A stretch of DNA of 64,000 nucleotides from Mycolicibacterium hippocampi (GCF_010723735.1 NZ_BLLB01000002.1:5270001-5334000), one strand, 5' to 3'. Counted from the stretch's first letter, positions 17,499 to 26,462 are shown. Numbers and translations: made by a program. Notes: generated by a model not told the origin, from the sequence alone.

Positions 17499-17827
17499 GG
17501 ACGGCCGCGGTTCGGAGTCTGGGAAGCCACGCCGTGTCTCAGCGGTGTGTTCGCTTCGGCGGCCGTCGCCTCCTGGACCGGTGACCCACCCTTGGCGCCC
17601 TCGACTCTGGGAGCATTCGCCGGATCACCCTCCGATGGCTGCGCGCCCCCCTGAAGTTCGCGCAGCCGCGTCTCGAGCAACTCGAGCACCGGCACGCGCG
17701 CGGCATGGCCGGCCTCGTGGGTGAGCACCGCCGTCAGCGCGTCCTCGTCGAGTGATCGGATGCGGTGCCGCAACTCACCGATGGACAGTTGATCGAAGTC
17801 GGCAATCGGAAGTTCCTGATCAGCCAT
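17495..17827 (-). CDS. Small conserved actinobacterial protein with helical N-terminal domain
   Basis: 110 residues. The first 60 (DFDQLSIGELRHRIRSL through VLELLETRLRELQ) form a compact helical domain that I recall as a small family conserved in mycobacteria. The remaining 50 are acidic, Gly/Ala/Pro rich and likely disordered. ATG at 17827. It follows the acidic protein at 17850-18215 by 22 bp and may share its transcript. Possible lipid- or stress-related role; not assignable. Confidence 0.65.
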   Translation of the reverse strand: MADQELPIADFDQLSIGELRHRIRSLDEDALTAVLTHEAGHAARVPVLELLETRLRELQGGAQPSEGDPANAPRVEGAKGGSPVQEATAAEANTPLRHGVASQTPNRGRP

Positions 17828-17849
17828 GGTCGTGCGTCCTTTCGTTTCG

Positions 17850-18215
17850 TCACCGCACCACGCGGAACAACGGTCCACCGTCCTCGGGAGCACCGTCGAT
17901 CTGTCCGCTGCTTTTGCCAGGCGCCCCGGGTGCGACATCGGCGCTCGAAGACTTCTGGTCGACGCCCTCGACCGCATCGTCGAGGACGTCGGCTTCTTCC
18001 TGAGCGAGCCGATCGTCGAGTGATTCCCCTTCGGCTTGTTCGTCGCTCGACATACCGAAACCATCGACGCCGCTCCAGCCCTCAGGAGGGTCGACGACCT
18101 CGTCACCGTCGGCGTTGCGCAGGTCGTCGGAATCGGTCCCCTCCATCGGGGTGAGCAGTCCGTCGTCGCTGCCCATGTCGTTCGTGCTGGTCTGGTTGGC
18201 ATCGTCTGTGCTCAT
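17850..18215 (-). CDS. Acidic DUF5709-like protein
   Basis: 121 residues, strongly acidic and low in hydrophobic residues. The central stretch PPEGWSGVDGFG and ESLDDRLAQEEADV matches the DUF5709 pattern seen in small actinobacterial stress proteins. The ATG at 18215 has AAGGAGG with 5-nt spacing; a GTG two codons earlier is too close to the ribosome site. It leads a probable two-gene unit. Soluble and probably partly disordered; function unknown. Confidence 0.65.
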   Translation of the reverse strand: MSTDDANQTSTNDMGSDDGLLTPMEGTDSDDLRNADGDEVVDPPEGWSGVDGFGMSSDEQAEGESLDDRLAQEEADVLDDAVEGVDQKSSSADVAPGAPGKSSGQIDGAPEDGGPLFRVVR

Positions 18216-18245
18216 GCGCACCTCCTTCGAACACGGCTCTCTTAG

Positions 18246-18301
18246 CTCTAGCCGCCGGGGGCGGGACTAAACCCGCTCGGAATGAGCCCGGCCGGCTAGA
18301 G
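18246..18301. repeat. 9-bp inverted repeat upstream of the DUF5709-like gene
   Basis: CTCTAGCCG (18246-18254) and CGGCTAGAG (18293-18301) are perfect complements separated by 38 bp. It lies between the start of the DUF5709-like gene and the hairpin after dctA. It may mark an operator or a second terminator stem. Confidence 0.4.
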
Positions 18302-18303
18302 AC

Positions 18304-18366
18304 GCCGAAAGTACGGTTTCTGACGGATTTCGGCGGCTGGAAATTGTCAGAAACCGTACCCTCGGC
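18304..18366 (-). repeat. Long inverted repeat (type C) after dctA
   Basis: Arms 18304-18324 and 18346-18366 form a 21-bp stem with two mismatches around the perfect core GTACGGTTTCTGAC. The loop is 21 nt. It starts 12 bp after the dctA stop on the minus strand and probably serves as its terminator. It has the same arm and loop scale as repeats A, B and D. Confidence 0.65.
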
Positions 18367-18377
18367 GCGCTCGCGCC

Positions 18378-19769
18378 CTACACCGTCGCAGGGATTTTCT
18401 CCTGCGGCGGCTCGTCGACGCGGGCGGCACCGGAACCGTGCGAGTCGTCGAGCATGGTGACCTCGTCGAACGGATCCCTGCCCGCGAGGACCTCGTTCAC
18501 CTTGTTCTTGTCGACGGTCTTGGTCCACGAACCCACCAACAGCGTCGCCACCGCGTTGCCGGAGAAGTTGGTCAGTGCCCGAGCTTCCGACATGAACCGG
18601 TCGATCCCGACGATCAGGCCCACGCCGTCGAGCAGGTCCGGACGGTGTGCCTGCAGGCCGCCGGCCAGCGTGGCCAGACCAGCACCGGTCACCCCGGCCG
18701 CACCCTTGGAGGCGACGATCATGAACACCAGCAGTCCGATCTGCTCACCGAGCGACAAGGGGTCGCCCAGTGCGCCGGCGATGAACAGCGAGGCCATCGT
18801 CAGGTAGATGGCGGTGCCGTCCAAGTTGAATGAGTAGCCGGTGGGGACCACGACGCCGACGGTCGAGCGGTCGACACCGAGGTGCTCCATCTTGGCGATC
18901 AAGCGGGGCAGCGCCGACTCCGACGACGACGTCGACACGATGAGCAGGTACTCGCGGGCCAGGTAGCGCACCAGCTTGAAGATCGACACACCGGACACGA
19001 AGCGCAGCAGCGAGCCCAGGACGCCGAACACGAAGATCGTGCAGGTCAGGTAGAAGCCGAGCATCAGTGCCATCAGCTGTCCCACCGCGGCCCAGCCGGT
19101 CTGCCCCACCACGTTGGCGATGGCCCCGAACGCGCCGATCGGCGCCAGCCACAGGATCATGATGAGCACCTTGAACACCAGCTTCTGCAGATGCTCGATT
19201 CCCCGCAGGATCGGTTCGCCCGCCGAACCGAGACCCTGCAGCGCGAACCCGACCAGCAGGGCCACGAACAACGCCTGCAGCACACTGCCTTCGGTCAGCG
19301 ACGAGAACAGCGACGTTGGGATGATCCCCTGGACGAAGTCCATCATGCCGCCGGACTCATGGGCCTTCTCGGCCAGTTCGGCGCCCTTGCCAGATGCGCT
19401 CTCCGAGAGGTTCAGGCCGGTGCCGGGATGCAGCAGATTGCCGACCACCAACCCGATGCCGAGTGCAAAGGTCGACATCGCCAGGAAGTAGACGAAGGCC
19501 AGGCCGCCGACCTTGCCCACGGTCGCGGCCTTTCGGACCGATCCGATACCCAACACGATCGTGCAGAAGATGACCGGCGCGATCATCATCTTGATCAGCG
19601 CGACGAACATGGTGCCGAGCACTCCGACACTCTTGCCGACTTCCGGAGCCAGGATGCCGACGCCGACACCGGCGATCACCGCGATGAGCACCGCGATGTA
19701 CAGCCAGTGGGTGCGGTCGCGCTTCTTTGGCGCCTCGGGCGCAGACGGCTTGTCCCTCGTCGTGGTCAT
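18378..19769 (-). CDS. dctA: C4-dicarboxylate transporter DctA
   Basis: A 463-residue dicarboxylate/cation symporter of the DAACS family importing succinate, fumarate and malate. It has eight transmembrane helices plus two re-entrant hairpins. The diagnostic serine-rich loop TSSSESALP and the substrate/cation motif NLDGTAIYLTMA are present. Termini are polar and probably cytosolic. It is divergent from a DcuS/DcuR-type two-component system 121 bp away, the usual arrangement in which dicarboxylate sensing controls dctA. A long hairpin follows the stop. Confidence 0.93.
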   Translation of the reverse strand: MTTTRDKPSAPEAPKKRDRTHWLYIAVLIAVIAGVGVGILAPEVGKSVGVLGTMFVALIKMMIAPVIFCTIVLGIGSVRKAATVGKVGGLAFVYFLAMSTFALGIGLVVGNLLHPGTGLNLSESASGKGAELAEKAHESGGMMDFVQGIIPTSLFSSLTEGSVLQALFVALLVGFALQGLGSAGEPILRGIEHLQKLVFKVLIMILWLAPIGAFGAIANVVGQTGWAAVGQLMALMLGFYLTCTIFVFGVLGSLLRFVSGVSIFKLVRYLAREYLLIVSTSSSESALPRLIAKMEHLGVDRSTVGVVVPTGYSFNLDGTAIYLTMASLFIAGALGDPLSLGEQIGLLVFMIVASKGAAGVTGAGLATLAGGLQAHRPDLLDGVGLIVGIDRFMSEARALTNFSGNAVATLLVGSWTKTVDKNKVNEVLAGRDPFDEVTMLDDSHGSGAARVDEPPQEKIPATV

Positions 19770-19890
19770 GGCTGCTTCCTTTCAGTCCACCAGGGACTCG
19801 TGGGCGATGTGGTCTGTAAGGATGGTCAGCGACCGCGTGAGCCAGGTCACGTTTTTGTTCATTACGTTCAACGGAAAGGCGGGTGAACCG

Positions 19891-21474
19891 ATGGGACCGC
19901 TGTGGCGTGGCTCGGCGTGGCCGCGGTCGCTGGCCGGGCAGGCGATCGCCCTGCAGATCCTGGTGATCGCACTGATCGTGGTGGCCGGTAGCGCGCTGGC
20001 GGTCATCGACGCCCGTCGCGACGCCGACGCCGCAGCAGAACAGCAGGTCCTGGGAATCGCCAGCGCGCTGGCGGATTCGCCGTCCACCGCGTCGGCGATC
20101 GAGGCGGGCCGGGCGACCGAGATCCTGCAGCCGGTCACCGAGGCGGTGCGCATGCACACCGACATCGCGTTCATCACGATCATGGCCCCGGACCGCACCC
20201 GATTCACCCACACCGACCCCGATCAGATCGGTGGGGACTACCTGGGCACCATCGAACCGGCTTTGCGCGGTTCGACTTTCACCGAGGTGTACACCGGAAC
20301 CCTGGGACCGTCGATCCGTGCGGTGGCCCCGGTACGCGATTCCTCCGGGGACATCATCGGGGTGGTCTCCGCGGGGATCCTGCAACGCAGTCTGGCGGAT
20401 CGATGGCGCGCGCAATGGCCCGTCATCGCCGCGGTAGGCGTTGCGGCGCTTGCAGTTTCACTGGTCGGAGTGTGGGCCATCCGGCGCCGGTTGTTCAGGC
20501 AGACCCACGGACTGCGGCCCGACGAACTGCGGGTGATGTACGAACACCACGACGCCATCCTGCATTCGGTATCGGAAGGTCTGATCGTGCTGGACGGCAG
20601 TGGCGTCGCGCTGGTCAACGACGAGGCTCGGCGTCTGCTGGCACTGCCCTCCGGTGAGGTCGACCGGTCGGATCTGCCAGAGTTCCTGCGCACCTATGGC
20701 GCCGGCGCCCGTGACGAGATCCACGTCACCGACGATCGGGTGTTGGTGGTCAACCGCTCCCCGGTGCACGGCTCCACCGGCGCCGACGCAGACGGCTCCG
20801 AGGTGGTGACCATCCGAGACCGAACCGAATTGCAGGGCGCGCTCGGAGAACTCAACTCCCTGAAGGTCCTCACCGACTCGCTGCGCTCCCAGGCACATGA
20901 AGCCGCCAACAAGCTGCACACCATCGTGACGATGGTGGAGATGGGCCGCGCCGAGGACGCCGTCGAGTTCGCCACCGCCGAACTGGCGCTGTCGCAGCGG
21001 CTTGTGGACAGGCTGTCCAGCAGGGTGGGCGAGCCGGCGCTGGTGGCGCTGCTCCTCGGCAAGACGGCACAGGCCGGCGAACGGGGAATCGAGCTGACGG
21101 TCACCGAGGACACGGGGCTGCCCGCCAACTCCGACGATCTCGTGCTGACCGGTCAGGAGCTGGTGACGGTTCTGGGTAACCTGATCGACAACGCGATGGA
21201 GGCCTGCGACCGGTCCGACCCGTGGGTGGAGGTGACCGTCACCCAGGACGACACAGAGCTGTTGATCCGGGTCGCCGACAGCGGAGATGGCATGGACGCC
21301 AACACCTTTGCCACGGCGATGCGACGGGGGTATTCGACGAAGACGGACGTGGACGCCGACCGGCACGGGCTGGGTCTGGCCCTGGTGGCCCAGGTGGTCA
21401 ATCGCCACCACGGCCGGCTGAGCGCCGATGTGACGTACGGTTCGGTCGTGACGGTGACGGTTCCGCGCCCATGA
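19891..21474 (+). CDS. DcuS/CitA-type sensor histidine kinase
   Basis: A 527-residue membrane histidine kinase. Two helices (about 17-39 and 177-199) flank a periplasmic PAS-like sensor (about 40-176). A cytoplasmic PAS follows (about 215-315), then the atypical H-box SQAHEAANKLH with H336, and an ATPase domain with the N-box LIDNAMEA and the G-boxes DSGDGM and GLGLALV. This is the CitA/DcuS subfamily that senses citrate or C4-dicarboxylates. The ATG at 19891 begins 121 bp from the divergent dctA. Its end overlaps the regulator start (ATGA). Confidence 0.9.
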   Translation: MGPLWRGSAWPRSLAGQAIALQILVIALIVVAGSALAVIDARRDADAAAEQQVLGIASALADSPSTASAIEAGRATEILQPVTEAVRMHTDIAFITIMAPDRTRFTHTDPDQIGGDYLGTIEPALRGSTFTEVYTGTLGPSIRAVAPVRDSSGDIIGVVSAGILQRSLADRWRAQWPVIAAVGVAALAVSLVGVWAIRRRLFRQTHGLRPDELRVMYEHHDAILHSVSEGLIVLDGSGVALVNDEARRLLALPSGEVDRSDLPEFLRTYGAGARDEIHVTDDRVLVVNRSPVHGSTGADADGSEVVTIRDRTELQGALGELNSLKVLTDSLRSQAHEAANKLHTIVTMVEMGRAEDAVEFATAELALSQRLVDRLSSRVGEPALVALLLGKTAQAGERGIELTVTEDTGLPANSDDLVLTGQELVTVLGNLIDNAMEACDRSDPWVEVTVTQDDTELLIRVADSGDGMDANTFATAMRRGYSTKTDVDADRHGLGLALVAQVVNRHHGRLSADVTYGSVVTVTVPRP

Positions 21475-22214
21475 TCAACGTGCTGATCGTCGAGGACGAG
21501 CCCCTGATCGCGGAGGCACATCGTACTTATCTTGCTCGGCTGCAGGGGTTTTCGGTAGCAGCGGTCAGCCATACCGCTCGCGATGCGATGCGGGCGGCCT
21601 CCGAGGCCGCCGCCTCGGGCGCACCGATCGACCTGGTGCTGCTGGACATCGGCCTGCCCGACGCCAACGGCATCGCGCTGGCCTCCGCGTTGTCCGGACT
21701 GCGGCCGGCCCCCGACATCATCACGATCACCTCCGAGCGCGACCTCGAGATGGTGCGCGCGGCGGTGGGACACGGCGCTCTGGCGTATCTGCTCAAGCCG
21801 TTCACCTTCGCCGCGTTCCGCGACCGACTCGAGCGCTACCAGCGCTACCGCGATGCGCTACCTGCGGGCACCGACGCCGCCAGCCAAGCAGAGGTCGACC
21901 GCGCGCTGGGTGAGCTTCGTGTCGGCTCGGATCGGGCAGCCGGCCCGAAGGGCATGGCAGCGGGCACCAACGACGAGATCGCCCGGGCGATCCGTGATGC
22001 CTCATTCGCATCAGACGGCGCGGCCGCCTCAGACAGTCCAGCCGACTCAGACGGCCCGGCCGGGCTCACCGCAGACGAGGTGGCCAAACAGGTGGGCGTC
22101 TCAAGGGTGACGGCGTGGCGTTATCTGGAACGGCTCGCCGACGAGGGCACGATCCGCCGCCACACCGACTACGGCAAGGCCGGCCGCCCCAGAACCCGCT
22201 ATCAGTGGCGCTGA
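21471..22214 (+). CDS. CitB/DcuR-type response regulator
   Basis: 247 residues. The receiver domain (1-125) has acidic residues in IVEDEP, the phospho-acceptor in LLDIGLPD (about D58) and the conserved lysine in YLLKPF. A variable Ala/Asp/Ser-rich linker (about 145-205) leads to a C-terminal HTH (TADEVAKQVGVSRVTAWRYLERL). It is translationally coupled to the sensor. The expected target is the dctA promoter next door. Confidence 0.9.
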   Translation: MINVLIVEDEPLIAEAHRTYLARLQGFSVAAVSHTARDAMRAASEAAASGAPIDLVLLDIGLPDANGIALASALSGLRPAPDIITITSERDLEMVRAAVGHGALAYLLKPFTFAAFRDRLERYQRYRDALPAGTDAASQAEVDRALGELRVGSDRAAGPKGMAAGTNDEIARAIRDASFASDGAAASDSPADSDGPAGLTADEVAKQVGVSRVTAWRYLERLADEGTIRRHTDYGKAGRPRTRYQWR

Positions 22215-22222
22215 CCGCGGGG

Positions 22223-23317
22223 TCAGACCGCCGCGGGCTGCAACTCCCTGGCCCGGGGAACGCTCAGCGCGATCGGGTCGGTCGCCAGGAACTCCGAGTA
22301 CAGCTTCTCGATCGTCGACTCGACGGTGAACACACTGACGACGCCCGAGTAGTCGGCCACATAGAGGTGCGAGCCGTCGTCGTCGAACGCGACGCAGGAC
22401 GGGCGGGCATCCACCGACAGCGACGCGACGACCTCGAGGCTCAGTGTGCACAGCACCGCGACCCGGTCGTAGTCGACGATGTAGGCACGCGCGTGGTCCG
22501 GACTCATCACCAACTGCGTGGGAGCACCGCCGAGTTCGATGGTGTTGGTCACCCTGCTCGTCGACAACTCGATGACGTGCACCGCGCCGCCGACCGCCCG
22601 ATCGGAGGTCAGGACATAAACCGTGCCACCGGCGACCGCGATGTCGCGGATCGGTGAGCCCACCGGGATGACCCGATGCACGCGGCATGTCTCGGTGTCC
22701 ACGGCGACCACCTGGCTGCCGTTGTCATCGGTGACGGCCGCATAGAGACGCTTTCCGGTGGGGTCCACGCACAGGGCGTCCAGGCCGGCCGCGGGTCCGT
22801 TTCCGATGTCGATGGTTCCGGCGCGCTCGGCGGCGGTGTCGATCACGGTGATGTCGACGTGACCGTTCGCGGTCCGCCCGGCGTAGACACGCTTGCCATC
22901 GGGGCTGGCGGCCAGGGCGCTGACCCCGAAGGCCAGCGGGAAGGTCGCGGCGACGGTGCCGGCGTCCAGGTCGACCACCGACAACGTGTCCTGGGTGACG
23001 GAGGCCGTGGTGACGTACGCGCGGTCGTCGGTGACGACGACGGAGACCGGCTCGCCTGCCAGTACCAGAGACATACCGGACATCCGGCCGGCGGCGTCGA
23101 GGACCGACACACTCTCGGCGGTGGGGTTGGTGACCACCACGCCGGCACCGCCCGCGGCGATGTCACCGATCGGGCCGTGCCCGACGGCGACACGGCGCTC
23201 GAGGATCGCGTCGGCGGTCAAGGCCTGCGCCGTGTCCACAAGCGCCCCGTCAGCCACAGGCGCGCCAGAACTGGCTTCGTGCATCACAGACCCCATGGGC
23301 CTCAAAATGTTTGCCAT
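22223..23317 (-). CDS. YncE/YVTN-type beta-propeller protein (Rv1057-like)
   Basis: 364 residues made of seven or so repeating beta-propeller blades with YVTN-like segments (for example SPDGKRVYAG, DPTGKRLYAA, SPDHARAYIV and DDDGSHLYVADY). No clear signal peptide, so either cytosolic or exported by another route. The ATG at 23317 has GGAGG 11 nt upstream. Rv1057, a stress-regulated propeller in M. tuberculosis, lies in the same neighbourhood, so orthology is likely. Function unknown; propellers usually act as scaffolds or bind ligands. Confidence 0.75.
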   Translation of the reverse strand: MANILRPMGSVMHEASSGAPVADGALVDTAQALTADAILERRVAVGHGPIGDIAAGGAGVVVTNPTAESVSVLDAAGRMSGMSLVLAGEPVSVVVTDDRAYVTTASVTQDTLSVVDLDAGTVAATFPLAFGVSALAASPDGKRVYAGRTANGHVDITVIDTAAERAGTIDIGNGPAAGLDALCVDPTGKRLYAAVTDDNGSQVVAVDTETCRVHRVIPVGSPIRDIAVAGGTVYVLTSDRAVGGAVHVIELSTSRVTNTIELGGAPTQLVMSPDHARAYIVDYDRVAVLCTLSLEVVASLSVDARPSCVAFDDDGSHLYVADYSGVVSVFTVESTIEKLYSEFLATDPIALSVPRARELQPAAV

Positions 23318-23757
23318 ATGTCGTGGTACCTCCGCCGGCCTCAACTGAACCGGCACTAGATTCACCGTCGTTACCGCCCGTCCGGGCGCGACCTGAATCG
23401 AGTGTAGCCACGTAAATTCGGGATGAACCCCGGCGAAAACTCCGGATCTCTCCGCACCGGTTCACCCTCTCAGGGCACACTTAGGAATTTCTTGGTTGCC
23501 GTTTTTCAATCGGCGGCCGGCAAATTATGATCAATCTCCTGCCAGGCATTATGACGAGGAACGCAACCTGCGCTCTGATTAGGTGAACCAAACCCGGCGA
23601 TCACGTTTTCTTAGTATTTCCGGGCAAAGTGAGCGGCAGATCACAACCGGACACGACCACAAAATACCCCGCGGCCCTACCCGGGAAAGCGGGGTGAGAA
23701 GAGAACACGCCCGGCTCGGCCGCCGGAGCCGGACAAGTTCGCTGAACCGGACCGTGG
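23318..23757. other. 440-bp intergenic region without a supported gene
   Basis: This gap lies upstream of the propeller gene and downstream of the STAS gene and is more AT-rich than its neighbours. No open frame in it has a ribosome site and mycobacterial codon use. Two small stem-loops are visible, at 23666-23695 (7-bp arms ACCCCGC/GCGGGGT) and 23711-23732. The propeller promoter should lie in its left part. Confidence 0.5.
23711..23732 (-). terminator. Stem-loop after the STAS gene
   Basis: CCGGCTC/GAGCCGG arms with an 8-nt loop lie 26 bp past the STAS stop codon. A second stem (23666-23695) followed on the minus strand by ATTTTG lies just beyond. Together they probably end minus-strand transcription. 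Confidence 0.35.
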
Positions 23758-24153
23758 TCAAGCCGATGCGACGCCCCGAAGCGACCTGATCCCAGCCAGA
23801 GGGATCAGCCCCTCGGGATCACAGAGATCCAGCACCCGCGACACGGCAGGGCTGGGGACCACACACCACGCCGCATCCTCGCGGAGTAGGTGGGCGCTGA
23901 TCGCGTACAGCGCGGAAACGCCGTCGAAGGCCATGAAGGGCACCCCGGTGAGGTCGAGGACCACACCGGTGCGCTCCCCCACAGCCTCACGCACGTCGTG
24001 CGCGAATTCCTTCGCGTTGACTGCGTCGACTTCGCCGGACACGGCAATCGTCACCTCTGTGCCGCGGGCGCGACACAGCACATCCAGCGACGTCGACGCG
24101 ATCGAGAACCGTCGGCTCTCGGCCGACTTGGTGCGGATTGAGGTGACGGTCAT
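23758..24153 (-). CDS. STAS-domain protein (anti-sigma factor antagonist-like)
   Basis: 131 residues with a STAS fold from about residue 25. Proteins of this type bind anti-sigma kinases and free a stress sigma factor. The segment that normally carries a phosphorylatable serine after the strand (D-x-S/T-x-x-x-F-x-D-S) reads DLTGVPFMAFDGVSAL here. The serine position is thus taken by a non-phosphorylatable residue, and control by phosphorylation is doubtful. ATG at 24153, close behind CsbD on the same strand. A second STAS protein with the serine intact lies at 24550. Confidence 0.75.
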   Translation of the reverse strand: MTVTSIRTKSAESRRFSIASTSLDVLCRARGTEVTIAVSGEVDAVNAKEFAHDVREAVGERTGVVLDLTGVPFMAFDGVSALYAISAHLLREDAAWCVVPSPAVSRVLDLCDPEGLIPLAGIRSLRGVASA

Positions 24154-24180
24154 CGCCGAGCACTCAGCCGGCGGCGTCGG

Positions 24181-24420
24181 CTACTGCTCGGCCTTCTGCC
24201 GTTCCTCGCTGGCCTTTGCGGCGCCGCGGGCACTCTCGGCTTCCGCCTCTTTCTTCGCGGCCTCGCGCTGCGCGTCGGCCTTGTCCTGCTGAGCCTCGCC
24301 TTCGCGCTGCAGGTCGTCGCGTCCGGTGACGACGCCGGCAACCTCTTTGGCCTTGCCCTTCACGCCCTCGACGACACCCTTGATGCCCTCTTCCGGACCT
24401 GAATTGTTGTCATCACCCAT
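24181..24420 (-). CDS. CsbD-like small stress protein
   Basis: 79 residues, very hydrophilic, Lys/Glu/Ala rich. The CsbD-like signature GIKGVVEGVKGKAKEVAGVVTG in the first half is followed by a long charged helix. CsbD proteins are induced by general stress regulons; their activity is unknown. ATG at 24420 with AAGGTG upstream. Its neighbours are two STAS proteins, suggesting a general stress locus. Confidence 0.8.
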   Translation of the reverse strand: MGDDNNSGPEEGIKGVVEGVKGKAKEVAGVVTGRDDLQREGEAQQDKADAQREAAKKEAEAESARGAAKASEERQKAEQ

Positions 24421-24549
24421 GGGACGCACCTTTTCTGAGTATTCAGCCCGGGAACCGGCACCTGCCGTATCCGGGAGCGGCGCAGGCGCGCCGGCGAAGC
24501 CCCTGTTCCCGCAGCGGCCGCCGCTCAAACCTGGCCGGTCACAGAAGTT

Positions 24550-24939
24550 TCACTGGGTGAAGTTCGTCAAAGCGACATCCAACGACGAGAACAGTTCGAC
24601 CAGATCTGCGATGCCGGTGATCTTCAGCGGACGGCTGGTGGCGGGACCGTCGGCGACAACGCCGAATCTGGTGCCGGGTCCGAGGCGGTTGCGGGTGACC
24701 ATCAGTACCTGCATGCCGGCCGAACCGAGAAAATCCACTCGCGTCATGTCGATGATGAGACCGGCGGGCTCACGCGCGAGCGCGGCCGTCACGACCTCTT
24801 GGAGCTGCGGGGCGGTCAGCATGTCGACAGCACCCACAGCGTCGACGACCACGACGCCGTCAACCTGATGTTCGGTGAATTGCTGCACGTACTGGCCTCG
24901 TCTCATGAGTTGACGTCCGTCGGAGCGGTCGCGGATCAT
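24550..24939 (-). CDS. STAS-domain anti-anti-sigma factor
   Basis: About 129 residues from the ATG at 24939. The STAS core VDGVVVVDAVGAVDMLTAP is followed by IIDMTRVDFLGSAGMQVL, where the serine after glycine is the expected phosphorylation site for an RsbW-type kinase. Starts are uncertain: TTG 24987, ATG 24939 and ATG 24906 are all in frame and none has a strong ribosome site. It would act as an RsbV-like switch protein. The SigF-type sigma factor at 29093 is one candidate downstream target, by inference only. Confidence 0.75.
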   Translation of the reverse strand: MIRDRSDGRQLMRRGQYVQQFTEHQVDGVVVVDAVGAVDMLTAPQLQEVVTAALAREPAGLIIDMTRVDFLGSAGMQVLMVTRNRLGPGTRFGVVADGPATSRPLKITGIADLVELFSSLDVALTNFTQ

Positions 24940-24970
24940 TTCGTGAGGCTGCAGTTCTGAACCCGGCACG

Positions 24971-25250
24971 TTGTCGAATGCGGACAAACCGGTCTACAGG
25001 CTATCGGACAGGTTGTCCGAATCAGCAATTACCGTTGAACCGGACAGGCTTGCTGCGGCCCGGGCCGCCATCGCGCTGGACTCGGCCCGACTCTACGAGG
25101 AGCGCGCACTTCTACGACGTCATCGCCGCGCTCGGCGACTACCGCTGGCGCGCGGGATCGTCGAAGCCCCGCTCACCGGCGACCACTGACGGACTCGGCG
25201 CCCAAATGCCGAGCGCAGCCGGGCGCGACGGCTACCATCCGCACAGGTGA
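24971..25250 (+). pseudogene. Possible frameshifted small gene
   Basis: Two plus-frames look protein-like in succession: one up to about 25105 (AARAAIALDSARLYEERA), then the next frame over (HFYDVIAALGDYRWRAGSS). They would join into one reading with a single-base shift at about 25105-25112. No clear ribosome site, and its start would overlap the divergent STAS gene. It may be a remnant or a chance pattern. The upstream part holds a CGGACA-GGT-TGTCCG dyad at 25005-25019. Confidence 0.25.
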
Positions 25251-25266
25251 ACCACAGGGAGGCCAC

Positions 25267-25626
25267 ATGAACAGCGGCTCCGCGCGTCTCGCGCTCGTCG
25301 CTGCAGCCGCGACCGTGTCGGCGGGACTGTTGATCCACGCCGGCCCGCCCACAGCCCACGCCACCGATGCCGACGCCCAGTTCCTTTCTGTGGTAGCCGA
25401 TCTGGGTCTGCAGTTCGAGACACCTGAGGAAGCGACCGAGGCGGGCAACAACGTGTGCGACATCGTCGCCGAGGGCACCGTCAACAACATCGACCCGGCG
25501 GCCGTCCGCGCAAAGATCGTCGACGCCCTGCTCACCGAGGGCGTCGACAACGCCACGGCCACCCAGTTGATGCGGGGAGCCGTCAACGCCTACTGCCCGG
25601 AGTACAACGCCGTCGCCGCCGGCTGA
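25267..25626 (+). CDS. DUF732 secreted protein
   Basis: 119 residues. A signal peptide (about 1-32, cleavage after AHA) precedes a small helical DUF732 domain with the usual pair of cysteines (NNVCDIV and NAYCPEY), probably forming one disulfide. This family is abundant in mycobacterial secretomes and of unknown function. The ATG at 25267 follows AGGGAGG. Single gene, convergent with the aminotransferase-like gene. Confidence 0.85.
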   Translation: MNSGSARLALVAAAATVSAGLLIHAGPPTAHATDADAQFLSVVADLGLQFETPEEATEAGNNVCDIVAEGTVNNIDPAAVRAKIVDALLTEGVDNATATQLMRGAVNAYCPEYNAVAAG

Positions 25627-25648
25627 TCTTCGCCGCGTTGTGAAAAAT

Positions 25649-26455
25649 TCAAGGGTGGATAAGCGGTTCGGCCGCATATGCGTCGTGCAGTAAACCGACG
25701 AGGTCGGGCCGTACCGGCATTGGCTCACCCGCGATGCGGCACACCGCGATCCCCGGTGTCCAGGAGTTCATCACCACCGCTGCGTCCAATTCGTGCGCTG
25801 TAGCCGGGGTGAGGATCCGGGTCTCCTGCGGCACTCCCATCAGGGTGAGTTGTCGCTGCACGGTGCTCATCGCCGTGCCGGTCAGGATTTCGGCATCTGG
25901 CCAGACGACAGCATCGCGGTCGAAGAATGCCAGGTTCCAGATGGATGCCTCGGTCAGCACGCCGCGGCGGTCGGTGAATACCGCGTCGTCGAATCCGGCA
26001 ACACGAGCGCGGCGCATCAGCATGGTCTTGGCTCCCTCACCGACGTGTTTGATGTCCGGCATGAACCGCTCGTGTTCGTAAACTGCCAATGCCAATGGGC
26101 CGGTCGGCCCTGTAGACGCAGGTCCAGTTCGTATCAGCGTGTGTAACGACGGCGCTCGGCCGTCGTTGGTGAACTCGCCGTTCGAATCGAAAACGGTCAC
26201 GGTCAAGGACAGATCAGACTGCGACAACGCCAGTGCGTTTCGGAGTTGCTCCTGTACCTCCTCGCTGGGCAGCGAGGTGCCGAACAGCTTCTCGGACGCT
26301 GAACCAAGCCTTCCGAGGTGCAGATCCAGACCGCGGATCCCGCCGCCCCGAACCTGCATCGCCGTGAAGTGTGCGAACCCGGCAAACGCGAGGCCGGACA
26401 GCGTGTCCGGGTCAGCCGGTTTACCGTCGATCAGAGTGAGTGGCCGAGCAGTCAT
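25649..26455 (-). CDS. Class IV aminotransferase-like protein (aminodeoxychorismate lyase-type)
   Basis: 268 residues of the fold-type IV PLP enzyme family (branched-chain aminotransferase, D-amino acid aminotransferase, aminodeoxychorismate lyase). The segment GEGAKTMLMRRARVAGFDDAVFTD carries the candidate PLP lysine, followed by GVLTEASIWNLAFF. The ATG at 26455 lies 8 bp from a -10 element, so the mRNA is probably leaderless. It is controlled by a divergent MerR gene through a 19-20 bp spacer promoter. The substrate cannot be told. Confidence 0.75.
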   Translation of the reverse strand: MTARPLTLIDGKPADPDTLSGLAFAGFAHFTAMQVRGGGIRGLDLHLGRLGSASEKLFGTSLPSEEVQEQLRNALALSQSDLSLTVTVFDSNGEFTNDGRAPSLHTLIRTGPASTGPTGPLALAVYEHERFMPDIKHVGEGAKTMLMRRARVAGFDDAVFTDRRGVLTEASIWNLAFFDRDAVVWPDAEILTGTAMSTVQRQLTLMGVPQETRILTPATAHELDAAVVMNSWTPGIAVCRIAGEPMPVRPDLVGLLHDAYAAEPLIHP

Positions 26456-26462
26456 GCTGCCG

